Source: Struthidea cinerea
Taxonomy: Eukaryota > Chordata > Aves > Passeriformes > Corcoracidae
DNA: 64,000 nt
Direction: 5' to 3'
Assembly (NCBI GenBank): GCA_013397865.1
Contig: VZTI01005062.1
Coordinates: 186,001 to 250,000, forward strand
Every line of letters begins with the position of its first letter. Positions within the stretch are counted from its first letter, which is position 1. This document shows, piece by piece, positions 13,701 to 26,895 of this stretch. Below the pieces are notes generated by a model. That model made no database searches. It was not told where the DNA came from and was given only the letters and a program-made list of their open reading frames with translations. The position numbers and the translations under genes are program-made.

Positions 13701-16156
13701 TGTGCTTTACTGCCTAATGACACTTCCAGTGAAACCAAGAATTCCAAGCACAGGAAAGCAAATGTTCAGGAGTATGTAGATAATATATTCATACCCTGTT
13801 CTTTCCAAGTCATCAGGAAAAGATAAATCACTATTCAGAAAATAACTAGGTCTTCTTCTAATGCTAGTTTTGAGGTGGAGATATGGGCATCTTTAGCTGT
13901 ACCCACAGTCTAAAGGAAAATTAGAGATAAAGCTTATATTTGGTCTTTGTGATTTTTCCTGTCATTATTCATATGTATTGAGCACTGAGTTCACTTTATC
14001 TTTTCAAATGTCTCATTACCAGTTGTCTCCTTTCATGCTCTACATGAAATTGAATGTCCAGAGTAAAAACATTTGTCTTGCTGCCACAACTTACTATCTG
14101 TCACTAAAAGGTTAAAGTTGGGGAGAAATGCTCTCGACGACCACTCCTTTTATACATCTTTCACTGTTTCCATAATCTTGCTATAAACCATTTGTCAAGA
14201 ACAGACCACTGAAAATGAAACATTCTCTTAAACAAATAAAATTCAAAGAAGTCTGATGACAGCTTGTTTAATATTTGCCAGATATTAAGCACAGACTTAC
14301 GGAAGAATTTGTGATAATGCAAAAAAGAGCAAAAAGCAGGAAAATGTAAGAAGAAATAGAAGAAAGGTACTGTGAGTTTCAGAAGGGAGGTCGTCTAGCA
14401 GAAGAGTATCTCCTATTTGTGAAAACTTGAAGTATGAAGTATATACATATATATATGCTATATTCTATAAAAAAGTAATTAAAACTTTAAATGTCATACC
14501 AAAGAACATAAATAGCCCTTCATAAAGAGCTTTAATGAACTCAGTGAAGGAAAATATGGATTTCATGTAATATAAATGCATTTCTAAACTTCAAACTTCT
14601 TAGAGGGTAGAAATTTGTTAAAAATAGAGGTTCTACCTCAACTATAATTTTGTGGGGTTTGTTCTCTCCTTAGATTGTCAATCAAAATATGAGGAGCAAA
14701 CATTTATTCTTTTCAACATGCCACTTGTTCGCTCGCTGTTCATACCATTTGACTGGAAGAAAAAAGGAGAGATAGCTTATCGACTTGCTTAAACACTCTA
14801 ATACTTGTACTTTTGAGAGAAACAATTGGCCATGAAAAGGCTAATTGCATTGAAATATTTACACCACTTTGGAATCGCAGTTATCTAAGAAGTCACTAGT
14901 GCTCTTCTGAAAAACTGCAAAACAAATCTTGTAATATCAACAGGTGAAATTTTACATGTACTTGATGAGCTTGAACCTGCACTGATGTTGTAACACAGGT
15001 GATCAGGTAAATATTTAGCTCACAATTCTATGTCTAGATGTAGAAATACATCTTGAAGATGACTTTTGGATCAGTGAGGTTTTGTTTCTTTTTTCATGCT
15101 TAATACGTTTCTGGAGCAGTAATCCATTTGAAATTGGAAAGAAGCAAAAATTTCTATGCCTTCCTATGCATTCCCTCTCTCCATGATACTCTTTGCAAGC
15201 CACCGATGACTTTCCTGGTTTCCAACTATACAGCAGCCTCATCTAATTAGTAAGCAACAGTCTGTGTTACCTGCAATATCTTTGCAGATGTTACAGTCTG
15301 TAATTATTACAATTGACAGTCTCCAGTTTCCAACAATTATTACTCTTCTTCCCCAAAACACCCCAAATTATCTAGTTTCCTTCTTTTTCCTTGTTCATTT
15401 CACTAAAACTATCTGTAGCATCCTTCTCCTCAGTTGCCTTTTTCTTGTATTTTGGTGTACTTTATTGAGCTATCAATAGAACACAAGGCACATGGGAAAA
15501 AATAAGATGCAGTAGAGAGCAAAATGACAAGGTGTAATTGGTGCTACATTTTCAAATATTGTAAACTTTTAATTTGCCTTATTCTACTTCTACTTAGTTT
15601 AGACTTCCAAAATTAGAATAAGACAGAAATATTCATTCTTGCCATATTTGTTGCAAGGTGTCACACTAATTCCAGTAGAAAAAAAGGCATCATATAATTC
15701 TGAGTATATATTCAAGAATATCAGATAAAGAAAAGCAGCTATGCACTCTGAGTAGCACCAACTTTGCCACATCTGCAGGCGATAGTGACAGGTGCTATCT
15801 TTAGGTTACTTTGTCCTGGAAGTTCAAGCCACTCTTTGATTCCTTTGTAGGCAGCAATGCCACTGTACCTGACTTTAGTGAACTTAGCTCCCTAGAGAAA
15901 TATTCTTGGAAATGAGAACTATTCTCTCTGTGGTGGGTGAAATTTTCAGAATAGAGTATTGTGAGTTCTGTGGTTGCACTTCGCCCCTAATTTATATTTA
16001 CCACATCTGAGCTTCTTTTAAACAGTTCCCTGAATAGGTTTGACCAAAATATTTTTGGGATGAAACAGCTAGAACAGAAATATTCTTTCTAAAGTCTAAT
16101 TTTTTAAATTTAAAATGTGAATCTTCATTTTGAACACTTCTGTGTGTCTAAGTGCA
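10708..16156. other. AT-rich DNA, no gene seen
   Basis: No gene or clear transposon. It holds the longest open frame of the window (126 codons, 11847-12227, plus), which has no recognisable domain or conserved motif. In AT-rich DNA of this length a few frames over 100 codons are expected. Several overlapping minus frames at 12992-13486 are equally unconvincing. Confidence 0.5.
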
Positions 16157-16176
16157 TGTCTGTGTATACACAGACA
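16157..16176. repeat. 20-bp perfect palindrome
   Basis: The arm tgtctgtgta is followed immediately by its exact reverse complement with no spacer. It lies in a TG/CA-rich stretch, which raises the chance of such a palindrome arising from dinucleotide repeats. Confidence 0.95.
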
Positions 16177-19100
16177 CCCTCACATAGATGCGCCTGTATG
16201 TAAGAACTGTGTTAGAATCACCACTTAGTTCGTGCTGTGGAAGCAGTGAAACAGCTCCTTCCATTTGAAAGGCTTATGAGATATTTGGAGATAAGGAAGT
16301 AAAATGATTAATACAATTACAAATATCCATGGCTTTAGCAGTTTAGTTTCATTACCAAAGAATGATCCCATTTCAAAAGAGAAAAAGGGAGAGAGTAGAA
16401 GGAGAATGCACAATTGTCAGCCTCAGAAAAGTAATTTTGTTTCAGTAGTGAGAAATGATTGTATATAAACAAACACCATGGAATCTTTTGAAACATCTAA
16501 AACTGTGATATATACAGCCAGGAAATGTTGGAACATTGGAGTGCGAATAAGGTAAAGTAAGTTTTTTATCTTTGACAGAAAAAGCATGCACACTGTAAGA
16601 ATGGAAAAGAGTGGGCATATAAATTTTGAGATGGCAAACTGTATCACATGGAGTTAATGAAAAAATCCGAGAAAAAAAACAGAAATCAGTATTTCTAACT
16701 AGGACTCACATCCATGGAATGAGGCTGATGAATTCAGGGCAGTCCATACAGTCCACACGTGTTACTGTCCATGCTCCGTAGGTTGCTCTGAGCAGGAGTG
16801 TGGAGTGTTCACCTCACATTTCTTCCAGATTGTATATTCACATTGAGTGATTGTAATAATTTTATTTATTATTTGATAAAAATGTATTTTATTCAACAGC
16901 TTCTGAGACAGCAATTTTAAACATGCGAAAAAACATAGATAGGAACTGAAGAAGAAAGTCATAACAGCAAACTTACTGCAATTTTTCCCTTTCTCTCCTA
17001 CCACTTTACACAATTGTTCAGCATCCATTTTCTGTTCTTACTCACTTTGAGAAAATGTCACTATTGTGCATAATTACTATCCTGCTTTACTGCTTTTATG
17101 TTTCACTAGAAATGTACTGCCTTCTTCCTGTACATCGCTCATGATAAAGCTTAGACTTCCAAAACTACTGCTGTATTTGACTGGTGAATAGCTTCCTTTT
17201 TTTTCTTTCCATTCCACAGAAGAATGAATTTGCTTGCAAAAAGATAGTACAAAATTTTTCCACTAATACCCTTAGTCCCTTACCTGGTATCCTTTCATCT
17301 TCAGTTTGCTCTTTTGATGAACTTCAACTGCCTGAATATATATTATTTCATTTTTTTGACTGCTAACAACTTTGTTGTAATCACTTGTTTCAAACCTCAG
17401 GCTGGCCAACTGGTATATAAAATTTTAATTTTTTCATAGAACTAGTGACATGTTCCTTGCAGGTCTGTGAAATCTAGCTGGAAATGCAGCACAGTAACTA
17501 TCTCTTCAGGTTATTCTCTGCTGTTATCGCAACAAAATAATTTTTTACACATGAATTTTTTTTCTTTCATGTCATCTGAAGACTCAGTTGAAGACTTGAG
17601 TCGGTCGTCAGCAATAATCACTGATTGTTGAGAAAATACATAACTATTATTATAAAAAACTATACCAGTAATGTAATCTTTCACAACCTGTTACCTACAG
17701 TCATTTAAATTGTTTTTCTTAAGCTTTGGGACACTGTAATTGTATTATAGATTATGCTAAAATATCAGCACTATATATTATTTTCTAAAGTTTCTTAGAT
17801 ATTACTAATTTTTCCTGATTCTTAAGCTAAAATAATTGACTGCTCTTACAGTTCGGCAATTTTTAAAATGTATTTACTTTAGAAAAATTATACTAACTCT
17901 ATATGTTTTAGGTGTGTCTCATGAATTCTGGATTTGGCTTTTGAACATTTCCTTTCAAATATCTAAGGATTATTTTCCTGAGTCACATTTCCCTATAGGA
18001 ACAGTTAGATTTAACAGAGGTAGCCTGCTTCACAATTGCTGTAATTTAAATTATTATCCTCTTAACATTTCAATTTCATCAGGATAGATTTAACTTATTT
18101 TTTTTTGTGTTAACTATCTTGTTCATTTACAAGTTGCATTTTCAGACTTCAATGTGTTGTATAGTTCCTTAGTCTCTGGAATTTAATGCTAAGAAAAAAC
18201 ATAGAACTTAATCTAATCCTCAGAGACCCATTTTAGCCATTAGGATTAGATGAGAGTTTTATAATCCTCCAGAGATTGTTCTTCTTCTCTTCCATTAGTA
18301 GTGTTGGCAAAAGTTTATTTTTGTCCTTGTGTTCCTTTCAGTAAAAAGTCACAAAAAATTTTGTTATTTTAGACTTTTTCAAAACATCCCCAGCTGTTCA
18401 AGCATTTAGGAACTGTTTGAGACTCCACCACAGGCAACTGTATGTCAGAGTAGACAAGGATTTTTTAGGCCGTAGAAACCCCCTACTCTATCAAGTCTGG
18501 CTCAGCCTAATTCCAGCACAATAAAGCTCAAAGAAGAAATGCAATCCCTAACAGGGCTGCATAATGCATTCCCTTTTAGTTCTGTCATATAAATCTCCAT
18601 TTCCATGGCTCAGGCACTAACTTCTCTGTTTCTTATTCAGTCATGTTTCACTCATGATAATATTTATCTTCCTCATAAGATAATTTATGGTCTGTTGATG
18701 GCTCTGGACACTAATTTTCTATCAGCTCATGTTTCCTTTTTCTTGTTTGCATGAGCATTTTTCCTATCTACTCTTTCTTCATGGATTAGATTTATCAAAT
18801 CTTAATCCTGTTTATCTCCTTAAAATAATTACTCCATTTTATTGATAAAGCTTTTGATATGGAAAGGTCAAAGATTACTGTAATATTTCAGATGAGACCT
18901 ACTCAGTATTGCATAGAAGAGTGCAATTTCCTAGCTTATTTTATTAATGATGCTACTGTTACCACATCACTACAGCATTTCCCTTTTCTTTCAATCCTCA
19001 TTCACTTCTTAGACTTTGAAAATTTATCAACTCCTGTGAACTTCAGTTAAATTTTTCATAGCACTGCACGTTAGTAATTTTAGTTTTCTCTATTCTCTTT

Positions 19101-19476
19101 ATTATTCTTGTTTAGTTACAATTGTTTCTAGCACAGATAATATCAGAAACGTTTTGTTAAAAGTCCTACATTCAAATAATGCCTGAGCATCACAGCACAA
19201 ATATGAGGTCAACAAAATGTAGGAATTGGAGTTGAATTCAGAACTATTAAGCCTTTTACCAATTACTTGGTTTCTGATTTGCCATGGAAAGGGGTTCTAC
19301 ATCCGATTCCAAACTCTATTCAAACTCTTTTTTAAAAAATACTGATCTTAATACAAATATCAAGAGGTAGCTTTAACTCTGAGGATCTAATTCTAATTTA
19401 TATGATGTCAGCTACATGGAAGAAAATTAAGTACCTTTAGCTCTCTCTGGTCTCCATCACCTTCTCTCAGCTGCCT
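16177..19476. other. AT-rich DNA, no gene seen
   Basis: No recognisable gene, RNA or transposon. Minus frames at 16225-16413, 16423-16647 and 16762-17028 and plus frames at 17184-17366, 17836-18087 and 18859-19050 are judged to be chance frames. Confidence 0.5.
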
Positions 19477-19489
19477 GTTACCAGGCAAC
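19477..19489. promoter_or_regulatory. candidate RFX X-box
   Basis: The sequence gttaccaggcaac fits the X-box pattern GTNRCC, 0-3 nt spacer, RGYAAC exactly: gttacc, one-nt spacer a, ggcaac. RFX factors bind such sites near ciliary and MHC class II genes. No promoter or exon is seen nearby, so function is unsupported. A match of this quality can occur by chance in 64 kb. Confidence 0.4.
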
Positions 19490-22400
19490 TTGCAAGCTCA
19501 CTTGAATTTGTCTGGTTGTGAAACTGGACATAGGCACAGAGTACAGGCACAGTTCAAAATTAGTTATGTGTACCGTTACAAGCATATTTGTTTCACAAAT
19601 TTGCAGCAATTCTCTTATGAATGGTGTAATAGAGCTCCACGAAATGCATCCAGTAGCCAGAGCTCACATATTATAGATTTATGCTGTAACCTTTCCAAAA
19701 ATTTCCAGTGTTACGTCATTTTTTCCCTGTAGTTACTCTTGTTTTTCTATAGCAAGAGTCAGTCGTCACTGGGATTGAAACAAAAGAGGGACAAATTTGC
19801 CTCTAGCCCTCTTCTCCCCATAAACTTTGCCTGGTACTGGTGCCAAACTACTTATTAAGTTCATATGCAAAGACTGAACAAAAAATATGGCCATTTAAAA
19901 TGTCCTTCTTTGCTCTCTGTGTGTGCAAGTTCTCTTTGGGCGCAAGTCTGTCCAAGGAAAGGTTTTTATTTACTAGATTTCAAGCACAGACATTTGGAAG
20001 GCACTAAACAATGTGCTAAAATTGTTCGGATCTAAGCTCAAAAGTTTAGAAAGCAAACTGTGTGGTAGGGATACTGTCTCAGCTCCAGAAATATTATTCA
20101 GAAGACCCAGAGATACATTGAATTCAAACCTGGGTATCTGTAAGAAGCACTGGCAAACATCTGTCTCTCTGGAACACTGCTTATGGGATAAAGAAAACGG
20201 TGTTCAATCAGAAACTGAATCTCATAAGCAGTGCCTAACTTAACGAAATCAAAAGCTCAGCGGCGCTTCTCCCCCGTTATAGAAATTCTGGTGGATACAG
20301 TGCTTTCACAGCACCGCACACTCAGAGGTCACCCACAACGAGCAGAGGGTCAGACCCATGGCATGCAACGTGACACTTTCTCACCCCTCAGTGCTGTGCT
20401 GCAGTTCTGCCAGAGTTAAACAGAAGGATTTGTTGTTCAGCAGAATGTGGTCATATTCAGGGTACTGAAAAACAGAGAGGAAATCATGGCCTCATTCAAT
20501 CTAGTAGATTCATGAAGCCAAAATTATACCTACAGTTTTATAATGTGAGCTTTCAGAAATGTAATGCATTTCCTAACTCTTTCTCAATCATTTATTCTCA
20601 TTGGTATTTTTATTGCAGTTTAAAGAGAAAATATTAGGTACTTTTGTTCTGCATACATATATTTTTTTCTTGTCAGCAGAGTTGCGTCCATTATACAGTT
20701 GCTTTCAATATACAGTAATACTGATCTGGGCAAAGAGATGCAAGGGCTTTCTCCTTCCATTCCCAAGCACCCCAACACCAGCAGTTAAACTTAGAATAAA
20801 AGATAATAAAAAGCAAGCCTTGGTGCTTCTGAGGTTTACCAGAGTGAGTTTGAATTTCTTCTCATCAGCTGTAGCTCAGAAACTACTGAAATCCCACAGT
20901 GGCATCAAGATTCCTGGGAGGCCATACACATAACAATTTAGTCCTCTGAGATGGGCTAAACACATTCTTCTAAAAATCTTGACTTAAAGTTCTTAGTTTT
21001 ACAAATATTTCTGTATGCACTAAGCTTTAATCATGTAAGTGATGGGAGGCACATTGTTATCTTATTCACAGGATTGGATTATATCCATGAACAAAGGACA
21101 AAAGTTACCAGAGTCAGGAAGGCTACGGAATGGAGGTTTTTTCTTTCAATAAATATGTGTGATCGTAATATGGTCTCTCTAAAAGACAATGATAGTATTT
21201 ACTGAGTGAATAATAATGGGAAAAAATATTCTCAGTTTCAGGTACCATTTTATTGTTATTCACATAACATATTTATTGTTATACATAAAAAAATAAATGC
21301 ATGTAAGAGGTGAGTGGTGTGAAAGGCTTCAGCATTCCATATTGAAAAGGTTGAGAGGAAGAGAGCAAAATCAAACAAATTAAAAAATAGTGATCAATTA
21401 AAAATTACTTAGTGAAAACTATTTTCTGAAAGATGCTCTCCAGTCTTTGATAGCACTATTTTCATATGCCTTCTAGTCACAACTGAAAAAGTTTTTTTCC
21501 TAAATATATGCAGGTCTTGAGATACATATTATATAGAAGGGCAAAATTGAAGACACTGTGGTACAAAGTAACTGGAAGCAAGTAAAGCCTTTAAGGAAAG
21601 CTAACATAAGACTTACTTTAAAAAAATGTAATAATTAACCTCACCTTCAAAATTTTTCCCACAAAAAATATCCATCCTACAGTGGATGGATGACATCCTG
21701 ATATTCCTTCTCCCATTCTGCTAACAAATTCAAACTGCTTGTACAATTGTTTAAAGCAAGATAATTCTTCTTCCTCATCCATTTTTCTTAGGCCCTGTTG
21801 ATACCTACCCATTTACATGTTCTGTCTTCACTCTGAGTCTACAAATATCCACAGTCAATAATTTTTGTTTACTTTGTGTCTAGCAAAATGGATCCTGATT
21901 TAAGTAATGCTTCTGGTCACTGCAGAAAAAATGAGATTCATAGTAATTGTTTCATTTTTGTGGATAACTGCAGGACAGCAAAGCCAAAGTCTTCACAGAA
22001 TCTCAACTACTCTCACATCTGTGAGATGGATGCCTAAAATATCTGAATTCTAATACTCCTTCAAATGACAGAAAAATATCTAGACAAGAAATAAACAAAT
22101 ATGTGGTAAATCAGAAGGAGGGATAAGAGGAAAGATGCAGCCTTGAATTAACCATTTTAAATTCTACTTATTTTTCATTTAACATGACCTTAAAGTGTGT
22201 TAATAAAACAACAGCATCTCTGAAAGTGTTGATAATATTTTCATATCTCTTATGACAATAAAAAGTGGACTGAGGCTATGGGCTATGCCATTTTTTGGCA
22301 AATTAGATAAATCTTAAACTTAGCTATTGCAGTTATCCCTAAGACATTAATCTATTGAAAAGAAGATATCATCTTTCGGGAGAAACATGTCAAAAATATT

Positions 22401-24343
22401 TTGATAAAGTATTTATAATCCCTAAAAACAGATGGCTGTTCCATAAAGATTGTCAGCTGAGAAGATTTGCTGACAGAGACATGTTAAACAACTTTAAATT
22501 TTTTGAGGGAGAAACTTGCACCACAAAATCAGATGCAATCTTCTATTAATCAATCACAGCCAGTTGATTTTTTGACAGCAGGGGCATGCTGGATGTAATT
22601 TCATTGTCTTGCACTTTTTCTGATTGATAACACCTGGGTAAGTTGAAGCTTAATGGAAGGAGTACAAAAGCAGATCACTTGCTCAAAATATAGGTAGGAT
22701 GAGGGGAGAAGATGTACAGATAAAGGAAAATCCATGTGATTGTACTCATATGTAAAAACATTGGTTTTGTTTTGGCTGAGATAATAATAGCTAGCATTAA
22801 ACTTTCAGAAGTATAGTATAAATCCCTCCAAAGAATACATATTACTTGAGCAGTTTATAGTATTTGAAATTTCCCATACTCTTGAGTCTTTTCTGTATCC
22901 ATAAAGTGCCTTTTTGGTGGAAAGAAAAACACATGGCAAGGCAGGGCTCACTAGATTTTTGTACTACTGCACTTATTCCCAGTTGAAGAGGTTGACAGGA
23001 TCATATAGGGCAGGGTGCAGAAAGACACAAAGAGACAGAAACGTAGTCAGAGGAACAGCTGCTGACAGATATTCTCCTCCTTAATATGTTATTTATTGAT
23101 ACTTGATGGTCGAAGTCTTGCTGTTCCAAGAATGCTGTTGTCTCTGACTTCTTCTCAACAGTTCTTCCTCAGCTCAGCAGTGTCTCAGATATCAGCTTGG
23201 CAGATTCCCAATTCCATATTTGTCATTCATGTTTCTGAGATGTTGGTGGCTCTCTTTCAGGTGGATTAGAGACAATGATTAGATGAATGAAACAGCCAAA
23301 CTGAAAATGAATGAATATTCACAATACTTAACCCACATTGGTACCTTCGAAAATACATTGTATATTTGCTGCTGATTTTGGACAAATTAAGTTTTGATTG
23401 TAAAACTAATGTTGATTTTATTATGACATCAGTGGAAAGAAACAGATCTATAATGCAACAAAAGCATTAAGTTACTCTGAGGCACTTCCACTCTTTTTGC
23501 TCATGCTCTCCTGATACCACCAGGAGAAGAGAGAGGAAGTGTTGTAAACGTGGTGAACAAAATTCTCTCATTTTTATCTTGCTAGTGACCATGCCAGAAA
23601 CTGTCAATTATCTCTAGATTAGTTATGGATATGAGTCCTAGTTGCTTTGAATGAGACTAAACTAAATTCTACTGTGATCTGATCAGATTTTCTCTGGGCT
23701 TTGGTGAGAGTGCATTGGGTATAATTGAAGGGCTCTATACTTTTAGAAAACAAATATTACCAAGAATTGCCTAGCAATAAAAGAATTTTAATTTTGAGAC
23801 GGCAAATAAATTCAAGTAGCAAAGTCTAGCCAAGTGTTTGAGAAAAGCTTCTTTGTCAAGCAGTCACTGAATCCACATTGGTTTTGGAGAAGAAGAAAAG
23901 GGATCCTACAAAATGATTTTTGGTAAAGACATCACAAAATTATTTTTATTTTTCTCAAATTTTAACTGAATAGAAAAGTATAACTACGGTTTTAGACTTT
24001 TCAAATTACTTTGTTGATCTGGAAATAAAAGTGTGTTTTAGAGATTCATAGTAAAGCATAAAGCAAAAAAATGGTAATAGCCATGATGTGTTAAGACTCT
24101 GTAATGATCTAACCAGAGGTATGTTAGAAAAACGTGAAAAAAACAGGAGTATCATTCAATCAGAATGGTGCAAATACTAAAGGCATCCTAGCTATGACTC
24201 ACAAATTAATACATGTTTTGCATTTGCTTTTAAAACTGACATGGCAAGAATTTGATATTAAAAAACAATGAGAAATAACATTCCACAGTGATTTAAGGAT
24301 GTTCAGTGGCAGAGAGTGTTCAAGGCAGGTTAGCTCTCATGCA
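19490..24343. other. mostly AT-rich DNA, no gene seen
   Basis: No supported gene. A GC-richer patch at 20230-20420 carries open frames on the plus strand (20013-20243, 20231-20419) without recognisable similarity. An imperfect 14-bp inverted repeat pairs 20175-20188 with 20220-20233. The rest is unremarkable. Confidence 0.45.
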
Positions 24344-24530
24344 CAGCTTTATTCCATGTTGCAGTCTGGAGGATGTCTGTAGCACAACTGCCCTTGTCCC
24401 CCTGGTTCAGAGCCCATATTGACTTATACCAGCTTTATTCCATGTTGCAGTCTGGAGGATGTCTGTAGCACAACTGCCCTTGTCCCCCTGGTTCAGAGCC
24501 CATATTGACTTGTACCAGCTTATTCCAGGT
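24344..24530. repeat. 86-bp tandem duplication
   Basis: Two head-to-tail copies, 24344-24429 and 24430-24515. I see only one difference between them, an a/g change near the end of the unit. A partial third start (cagcttattccaggt, 24516-24530) follows. The near identity in diverged surroundings indicates a recent duplication. Alternatively it could be an assembly artefact. The unit is GC-richer than its flanks and is not recognised as a transposon. Confidence 0.95.
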
Positions 24531-26245
24531 CTACTCTACAAATGTTCTGACGGCAACATCACCTTGCTGTTTTGTGACCGTTTAAACTTGGGAGAACAGT
24601 TCACACAGTCCTAATTTGTGTGCTTATCCTCTGGCTACATACGAAATATGTGATATTTTATTTATAGCACTCTAGATTATGATCTCTGAACTAGGTATAG
24701 TACACTCATTTTGTTCACACTGTGAATACAGCATATTTAGACATATGAGAAGTAGTATTGCTAACCTGAGTAAGCTGTAAATCTACACTGGAATACAATT
24801 TCTCCAAGTACATTTTGGCAATGAAACTCAAGTTGAAGTCAGCGTTGACAAAATGCAGTGTAGAAATAGCTTCTGTTGATAGACAGGATTCTGCAGGAAA
24901 AGCTATATAATTTCAGAGATTGCAACAACCAGATGTAGTTTAGAGAGATACTTCCACAGACTTGTAACAAGTTCTAGTATTTATTGTCTATCTTTCAGTT
25001 TAAGACCTGAGTGTGCTCTTAGCCACAGGATGAAGTTTTCTACGGAAGACAATCGCAGAATTATGGATATAATGATGGGTGTTCAAAGCAGTTCGTGAGA
25101 CCACATGCAGAATTCCTACAGACACAATCCCTGCTCAAGAGAATCTCACTGACATAAGAAACGTAAACTATCGCAAACATTAAAAAAGCTGGCAACAGTA
25201 GGCATTTGCTTCAATGCATTAAGCTTAATGCATACCTTCACTTACACCTATTCTTTCTTGCTTGCTTTCTCCCTTTTTTTCTTATACTTATCTTTCTTCT
25301 CAGTGTTTTGGATATTTTATTTTTTTCCCAGCAGATCTAAAGGGCACCGCTCATAAGTTGTAAATACACTTTGGGTGTCTGCCAGGAATAAGATGGAACA
25401 TTGGTAGATGAATAAGCATTTTTGCATCTGACCTACCTTTCTTGATTCTTAAAAGGTATTTTTTATCTGCAGCAAAATAAATATTTGAAGTTCTTAATTA
25501 TAATAAAGTGAAATTAATTATTTTAATTAAAATTATCTCACGAAAAATGAACTTAACTAAAAGAGAGTACATAACTCCTCAGTAGTGTTTTAGAAGCAGA
25601 CATTCTTCAGCTCCTGTTTTTAATTTATACTTACCTCTGTATGTGAAGATGCAAATTTTCCCACGTGGGGGGAAGTTGTAGTTCTTTCTGATTTTCACAC
25701 ACCAGAAAATTTGTGTATTACTAAGTCAGACGTCAGAAACACCACTGTATTGTGCTGTTTCTATATTTGGAAACAAAGCTGGAAAGCACGAGATATTCTT
25801 ACAGGTACAAATGGAGTACAATGGTAAAAAACCTAAAGCGTGTGATGTCAGAGTGCAGTTTGATCCATTGCTGTAGCACTCTGAAGTGCAAACATACAAG
25901 GAAAAATGTATTAACTTTACATATTCATAATTCTTTATTTTCCCTTCATTTAAGAGAAACCCTGTGGTGGAATCAATTACTCGAACATGTTAACAACTTA
26001 ATGCTCTGGGCAAGGTTTGCAGAACAACCCGATGGAAGTGATTCTGCTCCCAGTGAAGCCAATATGAAGTTTGGCATAAGATTCCACAGCACAAGCAGTC
26101 AATACAATATTTGACATTCCTGCAATAAATGCAAAGTCAAACCCTGCAGACATATGCACACGTAAGTCTTTTACCAATGTGGTGGATAGAACTTAAGCGC
26201 TGCTTTAGGTATAGTGAATTTAACACGCAGGGGGCCTGAAAGTAG
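24531..26245. other. AT-rich DNA with a palindrome, no gene seen
   Basis: No supported gene. The 120-codon plus frame at 25752-26114 has no family resemblance. Its 3' part (about 26035-26075) contains a string like gattctgctcccagtgaag, which resembles an old interspersed repeat I associate with reptile and bird genomes. That is only a weak impression. Confidence 0.4.
25214..25233. repeat. 20-bp perfect palindrome
   Basis: The arm atgcattaag is followed directly by its exact reverse complement; the centre is a HindIII-type aagctt. No gene or element boundary is visible next to it. Confidence 0.95.
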
Positions 26246-26401
26246 GATGGTGAGGCACCGGAAGAGGTTGCCCAGAGAAGCTACAGATGCTCCATTCCTT
26301 CAAGGCCAGGCTGGATGGGGCTCTGAGCAACCTGGTCCAGTACAAGGTGGAATTGAAACTAGCTGATCTTTAAAGTCCCTTCCAATCCAAACCATTCCAT
26401 T
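26246..26401 (+). mobile_element. CR1 LINE, 3' end fragment
   Basis: This is the typical avian CR1 3' untranslated end: gaggttgcccagagaag, then caaggccaggctggatgggg, then the closing tctttaaagtcccttccaat and a degenerate terminal attccat. The reverse transcriptase region is missing, as is usual for 5'-truncated CR1 copies. Divergence from the consensus I remember is moderate. No target-site duplication is expected for CR1. Confidence 0.9.
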
Positions 26402-26834
26402 AGTCTAAGAAGTAATGTTATTCTCTTCCATTTTAGTGTCCTGCATCTTATTAAACCAAGGAAGTTCCACACTGTTTATTGGAAGGCACTGCTCTTAAAT
26501 TATTGTTTGCTTTTAATTATTTTTTCTTCTCTGTTTATTTTGTGGCATTCAAATACAGAAGGTTTTTTTCTCTTTTTAGTCTCTGAAAATATGACTCACT
26601 GAGTAATGCTTCTCCCACAATTTTAATGTGATATTGTCTATTTTCTGAATCATTCACTTTATGTAAGATAGAGGAAATTACTTACGTAAACACATTGCTA
26701 TCTAGCAGCCTTAGGTAAGGATTATGGACCCAAATCTGATCCGGTTGTAATCAAAGAGGGCTTAAACCTGTATTCAGGGTTACTCAGTGTTTTAAGAGAA
26801 AATATAAATATTTGTTAGTAATCTCTGTGTATTG

Positions 26835-26895
26835 AATCATAGGATATCTCAAGTTGGAAGGAGCCCATAAAGATTATCAAATTCAACTCTTCAGC
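26835..26895 (-). mobile_element. CR1 LINE, 3' tip, minus orientation
   Basis: The segment aatcataggatatctcaag followed by ttggaaggagccc and a diverged form of the gatcatcgagtccaactc motif matches the extreme 3' end of a CR1 read from the opposite strand. The match fades after about 60 bp. It faces the plus-strand CR1 at 26.2 kb, 3' end to 3' end, about 430 bp away. Confidence 0.75.

Noticed and set aside
20175..20233. microRNA precursor
   Set aside because: The inverted repeat is 14 bp with one mismatch and a 31-nt loop, too short for a typical precursor stem.
25752..26114. 120-codon plus frame as a gene
   Set aside because: No recognisable domain, no splice context, and its end overlaps what may be an old repeat.
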